Shown here: positions 4,788 through 7,549 of the stretch, piece after piece
Numbering within the stretch: the stretch's first letter is position 1
Layout of the letters: each line of letters starts with the position of its first letter
Notes under the pieces: model-generated
The model's input: the letters and a program-made list of their open reading frames with translations, nothing else
Databases searched by the model: none
What the model was told of the DNA's origin: nothing
NCBI GenBank assembly: GCA_012032575.1
Contig: JAAUSP010000370.1
Location: 1-7,549, forward strand
Reading direction: 5' to 3'
DNA from: Anaerolineales bacterium
GTDB taxonomy: Bacteria > Chloroflexota > Anaerolineae > 4572-78 > J111
DNA length: 7,549 bases
Position numbers and translations under genes: made by a program

Positions 4788-5768
4788 GTGAAAGATGGTT
4801 TTGGACGTGAAATAAATTATTTACGTTTGTCCCTGACGGACCGCTGTAACTTGCGCTGCGTTTACTGCATGCCCATGCACGGGCTTACGTTTGTCCCCGG
4901 CTCGGAACTGCTCACGGCTGAAGAATTGGAAAAAGTCGTCCGTGCCGCCGTAGAGGCTGGCTTCAATAAGGTCCGGCTCACCGGCGGCGAGCCGACGCTG
5001 CGCCAGGACGTGGTCGAGATTGTGCGCCGTCTGGCCCGGATTGACGGGGTGGACCAGTTGGTGATGACCACCAACGGCTACCGTTTGCCCTATATTGCTC
5101 AAGATTTGGCCGAAGCCGGATTGAAACGGGTCAATATTCATGTGGATTCACTGAATAAAGAGGGGCTGGCTAAAATTATGCGGCTCGGCTCGTTTGATAA
5201 AGCCTGGGCCGGCATCGAAGCGGCGGAAAAAGCCGGCCTGACCCCGCTCAAGCTCAATGCCGTTATCACCCGTGGCTACAATGACGAGGCGGCGGTCGAA
5301 CTGGCCCGGCTAACCCTGGAAAAATCGTGGCAGATCCGCTTCATCGAGTTGATGCCCTTTGCCGGCCCAACCGAAATTCAACTGGAGCATTATGTTTCCA
5401 GCGCTGAGGTCAAGGGTTGGATTGAGACCGAATTAGGTCCGCTGTTTCCCCTCAACGACGGCAGGCTGGATGGCGAAGCGCGGGTGTATCGCCTGGCCGG
5501 CTCGCTGGGGACCATTGGCTTTATCAGCCCGGTCAGCGACCCCTACTGCGACGACTGCAACCGCATGCGCCTGACCGCCGATGGCCGCCTGCGCATGTGC
5601 CTGCTGGTTGACGGCGAGCTTGACTTCCGCGAAACTCTGCGCGGCGGCGGAAGCCACCGCGATTTAGTGGCTCTGTTCCAGCGGGCCATTCAGGCCAAGC
5701 CGGTCGGCCACAGTTTGCGCAGCGGCCTCTTTGCCGAAAATCGGACCATGAGCCAGATTGGCGGATAG
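4788..5768 (+). CDS. moaA: GTP 3',8-cyclase MoaA (radical SAM, molybdenum cofactor biosynthesis)
   Basis: Radical-SAM enzyme that converts GTP to 3',8-cyclo-7,8-dihydro-GTP, the first step of molybdopterin synthesis (with MoaC), in the cytoplasm. The 326 residues match the family length (about 320-340). Visible motifs: radical-SAM CxxxCxxC at C20, C24, C27 (TDRCNLRCVYCMP); the SAM-binding GGEP at 66-69 (LTGGEPTLR); DSLN near residue 120; the ITRGYND segment; and the second cluster site C-X2-C-X13-C at C254, C257, C271 (DPYCDDCNRMRLTADGRLRMC), which binds the GTP-contacting 4Fe-4S cluster. The C-terminus ends Gly-Gly, the conserved tail required for catalysis. All catalytic elements are intact. 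No other moa/moe gene is adjacent, and a terminator follows 24 bases after the stop, so it appears monocistronic. Its need for two Fe-S clusters fits the nearby SufR-like regulator. Confidence 0.97.
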   Translation: MKDGFGREINYLRLSLTDRCNLRCVYCMPMHGLTFVPGSELLTAEELEKVVRAAVEAGFNKVRLTGGEPTLRQDVVEIVRRLARIDGVDQLVMTTNGYRLPYIAQDLAEAGLKRVNIHVDSLNKEGLAKIMRLGSFDKAWAGIEAAEKAGLTPLKLNAVITRGYNDEAAVELARLTLEKSWQIRFIELMPFAGPTEIQLEHYVSSAEVKGWIETELGPLFPLNDGRLDGEARVYRLAGSLGTIGFISPVSDPYCDDCNRMRLTADGRLRMCLLVDGELDFRETLRGGGSHRDLVALFQRAIQAKPVGHSLRSGLFAENRTMSQIGG

Positions 5769-5791
5769 CGGCAGTATAGATTAATTGAATG

Positions 5792-5819
5792 GCCCGTCCA
5801 ACTGGACGGGCTTTTTTTT
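5792..5819 (+). terminator. Rho-independent terminator of moaA
   Basis: The GC-rich stem GCCCGTCC (5792-5799) and GGACGGGC (5804-5811) with loop AACT is followed by eight T (5812-5819). It lies directly downstream of the moaA stop. Confidence 0.95.
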
Positions 5820-5831
5820 CTTTTAAAAAAA

Positions 5832-5908
5832 TGTCGCTGCGAGCCGCAGGCGAAGCAGTCCCCTACCCGGAGTGGAGATTGCTTCGGCCTTACGGCCTCG
5901 CAATGACA
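5832..5908. repeat. REP-like imperfect palindromic element
   Basis: TGTCGCTGCGAGCCGCAGG with CGAAGCAGTCCCC (5832-5863) is the imperfect inverse of the right arm (about 5875-5908), whose reverse complement begins TGTCATTGCGAGGCCGTAAG and continues CCGAAGCAATCTCC. The arms are roughly three-quarters identical around a short centre. Sequences of the type TGTCATTGCGAG...GAAGCAATC are dispersed palindromic repeats in many unrelated bacterial genomes. No coding function is seen. Confidence 0.75.
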
Positions 5909-5912
5909 CTTT

Positions 5913-6008
5913 AGTGTTCAGACACGTGAACACTCCTCTACAAGTAGCAGACAGCGGATAGAGTAACCATACTACCCTGCGACCCTGCGACCTGTGATGT
6001 GAACACTC
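5913..6008. repeat. Compound repeat block: hairpin, direct repeat and 8-bp tandem
   Basis: AGTGTTCA (5913-5920) pairs perfectly with TGAACACT (5927-5934) around 6 bases. The 10-mer GTGAACACTC occurs at 5926-5935 and again at 5999-6008, so the left arm could alternatively pair with the distal copy (6000-6007). Between them ACCCTGCG is tandemly duplicated (5974-5989) and followed by ACCTGTG. The remainder of the 5769-6153 spacer shows no gene. Confidence 0.6.
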
Positions 6009-6015
6009 TTTCCTA

Positions 6016-6044
6016 TTGAGGTCGCCGGTTATCTGTGCTACACT
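6016..6044 (+). promoter_or_regulatory. Candidate promoter for the sensor kinase gene
   Basis: TTGAGG (6016-6021), 17-bp spacer, TACACT (6039-6044) preceded by TGC (extended -10). The predicted start near 6051 gives a leader of about 103 bases with no obvious structure. Confidence 0.5.
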
Positions 6045-6143
6045 GAATAGGTCCATTTGCCCTCGGTGCAACAGCAGCGGCGATTGGCATTTCACTCCAA
6101 CCCGAACAACATTTATATTGCAGACAAAATCTACATGCAGCTT

Positions 6144-6148
6144 GGAGG
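6144..6148 (+). promoter_or_regulatory. Ribosome binding site of the sensor kinase
   Basis: GGAGG lies 5 bases before GTG 6154. The reading frame is open further upstream, so this site is the reason for choosing the GTG. The TTG at 6142 overlaps the site itself and is unlikely to be the start. Confidence 0.6.
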
Positions 6149-6153
6149 CCAGG

Positions 6154-7549
6154 GTGGATAAACCACAATTGCAGGCTGTTCTTAACAACGCAGGTCGGAT
6201 GCTGACCTCAACCCTCGATTTGAACGCTGTGCTGGAACAGCTTATTGTTGAGATCAAAACGCTACTGGGCGCAACCGGCGGTTCGGTATTTTTGCTCGAT
6301 GGGAACAGTGACAAACTTGTTTTTGTGGCAGTGGTAGCTCCCGATGCCCAAAAGCTGGTGGGGCAGCGGCTGCCGCCGGGCAGCGGCATTGCCGGCTGGA
6401 CCTTACAGCACCGCCAAGCGGTACTGGTAGATGATGCCCAAAATGACCCCCGCTTCTACAATCAAATTGATTCCCTCACCGGCCTGACTACCCATTCACT
6501 CCTGGCCGTCCCGCTGATTTTTAAAGAGCGGGCGATTGGCGTGATCGAGCTGATTAATAAAGCCGAAGGTCCTTTCAATCAGCAGGATCAGGAAATCCTG
6601 GAGACGCTGGCCGGCTCGGCGGCGATTGCCATTGAAAATGCGCGGCTGTACGATGAACTGGAACGACGGGCCGAGCAATTGAGTATTCTCCACGAGTTGG
6701 ATCGAGCCGTGGCGACCAGCCTGCGCGTTTCGGATATATTTCACAGTTTCTCTTTACATACCGCCCGTTTGTTTCCTTACGATTGGCTGTCAATTAGCCA
6801 GCTTGAGGGCGAGGAAATCCACGTCCTCCATACTATCGGCGAAGACAAGCAGCTCATATCGTTGAACCCCGGTATATCACGCAAAAATTCGGCGGCAGGC
6901 TGGGCCATTAGCCGGGGCCAGCCGCTGCTGCGCCATCATCTGGTTAACCCCACCGGCTTTGCCAGCGATGAGCCGCTGCTCGCTCTGGGCATTCGCTCCA
7001 GCCTGGTGATGCCGCTGCGGGTCAAAGGGCAGATCAGTGGAGCCTGGGAATTGGGTAGCCGGCAGATTGGCGCATTTCGAGCCGATGACCTGGATGTGGC
7101 TCAATCTATGGCCGACCAGTTAGCCATTGCCCTGGAGAATGCCCGGCTGTTTGAGCAGGTTCGGGCCGGACGCGAACAACTGCGCTTGTTAACCCAGCAG
7201 GTAGTTTCGGCCCAGGAAGAGGAACGGCGGCGCCTGTCGCATGAATTGCACGATGAAGCCGGCCAGATGTTGACCGCGCTCAAAATTAGCTTGGACCTCA
7301 TTCAGACCGATCTTCCCCCCGAATCAAGCGCCATCCACACTATGATCGGCGAAGCCAGCGAATTAACTGATATGACCATGGATCGCCTGCGGGCGTTGGC
7401 TCGCAATCTGCGCCCGCCGGCTCTGGAAACCGCCGGGCTGAACCCTACCCTCGAAGGGTTGTGCCGCGAATTTGCCCGCCGGGTTCCGACGGCGGTTCAA
7501 TATGCCGGGGTTGAGCTGCCGGCTACGCCCGATATGGTCAACATTTGCC
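6154..7549 (+). CDS. GAF-GAF-HisKA_3 sensor histidine kinase (NarL/DesK-type), 3' end outside window
   Basis: Cytoplasmic two-component sensor kinase, 465 residues visible with no transmembrane segment or signal peptide. First GAF domain about 15-170, ending in the typical LAGSAAIAIENARLYDEL; it contains VGQRLPPGSGIAGWTL, LVDDAQNDPRF and SLLAVPLIFKERAIGVIELINK. Second GAF about 180-340, ending MADQLAIALENARLFEQV. A short coiled-coil-like linker (about 338-358) leads to a HisKA_3 dimerisation domain with the H-box EEERRRLSHELHDEAGQML. The expected phosphoacceptor is His366 in ELHD. Further on, ARNLRPPALETAGL is the conserved second helix that precedes the HATPase_c domain, which must lie beyond 7549. 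Such kinases sense small ligands, light or redox through GAF domains and phosphorylate NarL-type response regulators; a partner is not visible. No haem- or bilin-binding cysteine pattern is evident, so the ligand is unknown. Confidence 0.93.
   Translation, partial: MDKPQLQAVLNNAGRMLTSTLDLNAVLEQLIVEIKTLLGATGGSVFLLDGNSDKLVFVAVVAPDAQKLVGQRLPPGSGIAGWTLQHRQAVLVDDAQNDPRFYNQIDSLTGLTTHSLLAVPLIFKERAIGVIELINKAEGPFNQQDQEILETLAGSAAIAIENARLYDELERRAEQLSILHELDRAVATSLRVSDIFHSFSLHTARLFPYDWLSISQLEGEEIHVLHTIGEDKQLISLNPGISRKNSAAGWAISRGQPLLRHHLVNPTGFASDEPLLALGIRSSLVMPLRVKGQISGAWELGSRQIGAFRADDLDVAQSMADQLAIALENARLFEQVRAGREQLRLLTQQVVSAQEEERRRLSHELHDEAGQMLTALKISLDLIQTDLPPESSAIHTMIGEASELTDMTMDRLRALARNLRPPALETAGLNPTLEGLCREFARRVPTAVQYAGVELPATPDMVNIC

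Noticed and set aside
5823..6389. Minus-strand open frame of 188 codons
   Set aside because: It spans the REP-like palindrome, the repeat block and the antisense of the kinase GAF domain; no homology, no ribosome binding site.

Overview
The window looks like a chromosomal segment of a free-living, respiring, mesophilic bacterium, most probably a Chloroflexota member of the Anaerolineae/Caldilineae/Ardenticatenia kind. That placement is inference. It rests on moderately GC-rich genes separated by AT-rich spacers, a double-GAF NarL-type sensor kinase, a SufR-like regulator, and spacers filled with heptamer-phased inverted repeats. No rRNA, tRNA, transposase, CRISPR array or phage gene is visible.

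Left part (1-3567, minus strand): the promoter-proximal end of a complex I (NADH:quinone oxidoreductase type) operon. The first gene encodes NuoB, NuoC and NuoD as one continuous polypeptide (start 3375, stop 894). As read here it is broken by two single-base frameshifts, near 3289-3294 and near 1595-1596. If one base is restored at each site it reads as an uninterrupted protein of about 827 residues. Its stop overlaps the start of nuoI (TAATG). NuoI keeps both 4Fe-4S motifs but carries an unusual Ala/Pro/Lys-rich C-terminal tail that runs off the window at base 1. There is no nuoA ahead of nuoB, and no nuoE/F/G/H between D and I.

Middle (3376-4500): an AT-rich divergent control region. A strong minus-strand promoter (TTGACA, 18 bp, TATAGT with extended -10) serves nuo. 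Two plus-strand promoters serve a 213-residue winged-helix regulator with a Cys-rich C-terminal domain like the Fe-S sensor SufR (COG2345 group). The facing -35 boxes are 6 bp apart, so the Fe-S-rich complex I genes and the putative Fe-S sensor may be co-controlled. The regulator gene ends at a clear bidirectional terminator.

Right part (4500-7549, plus strand): a spacer of about 400 bp with a long structured-RNA candidate (4502-4577), a heptamer inverted repeat (4617-4679) and a promoter, followed by moaA (GTP 3',8-cyclase of molybdenum cofactor synthesis) and its terminator. The next spacer (5769-6153) holds a REP-like palindrome, a second repeat block and a promoter. It leads into a soluble GAF-GAF-HisKA_3 sensor histidine kinase cut off by the right edge.

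Functionally the window joins an electron-transfer complex, an Fe-S-responsive type regulator, a radical-SAM Moco enzyme and a redox/ligand-sensing kinase. The most noteworthy points are the B-C-D fusion with its two frameshifts, the NuoI tail, the shared regulator/nuo control region, the heptad-phased inverted repeats in successive spacers, and the possible leader RNA before moaA.
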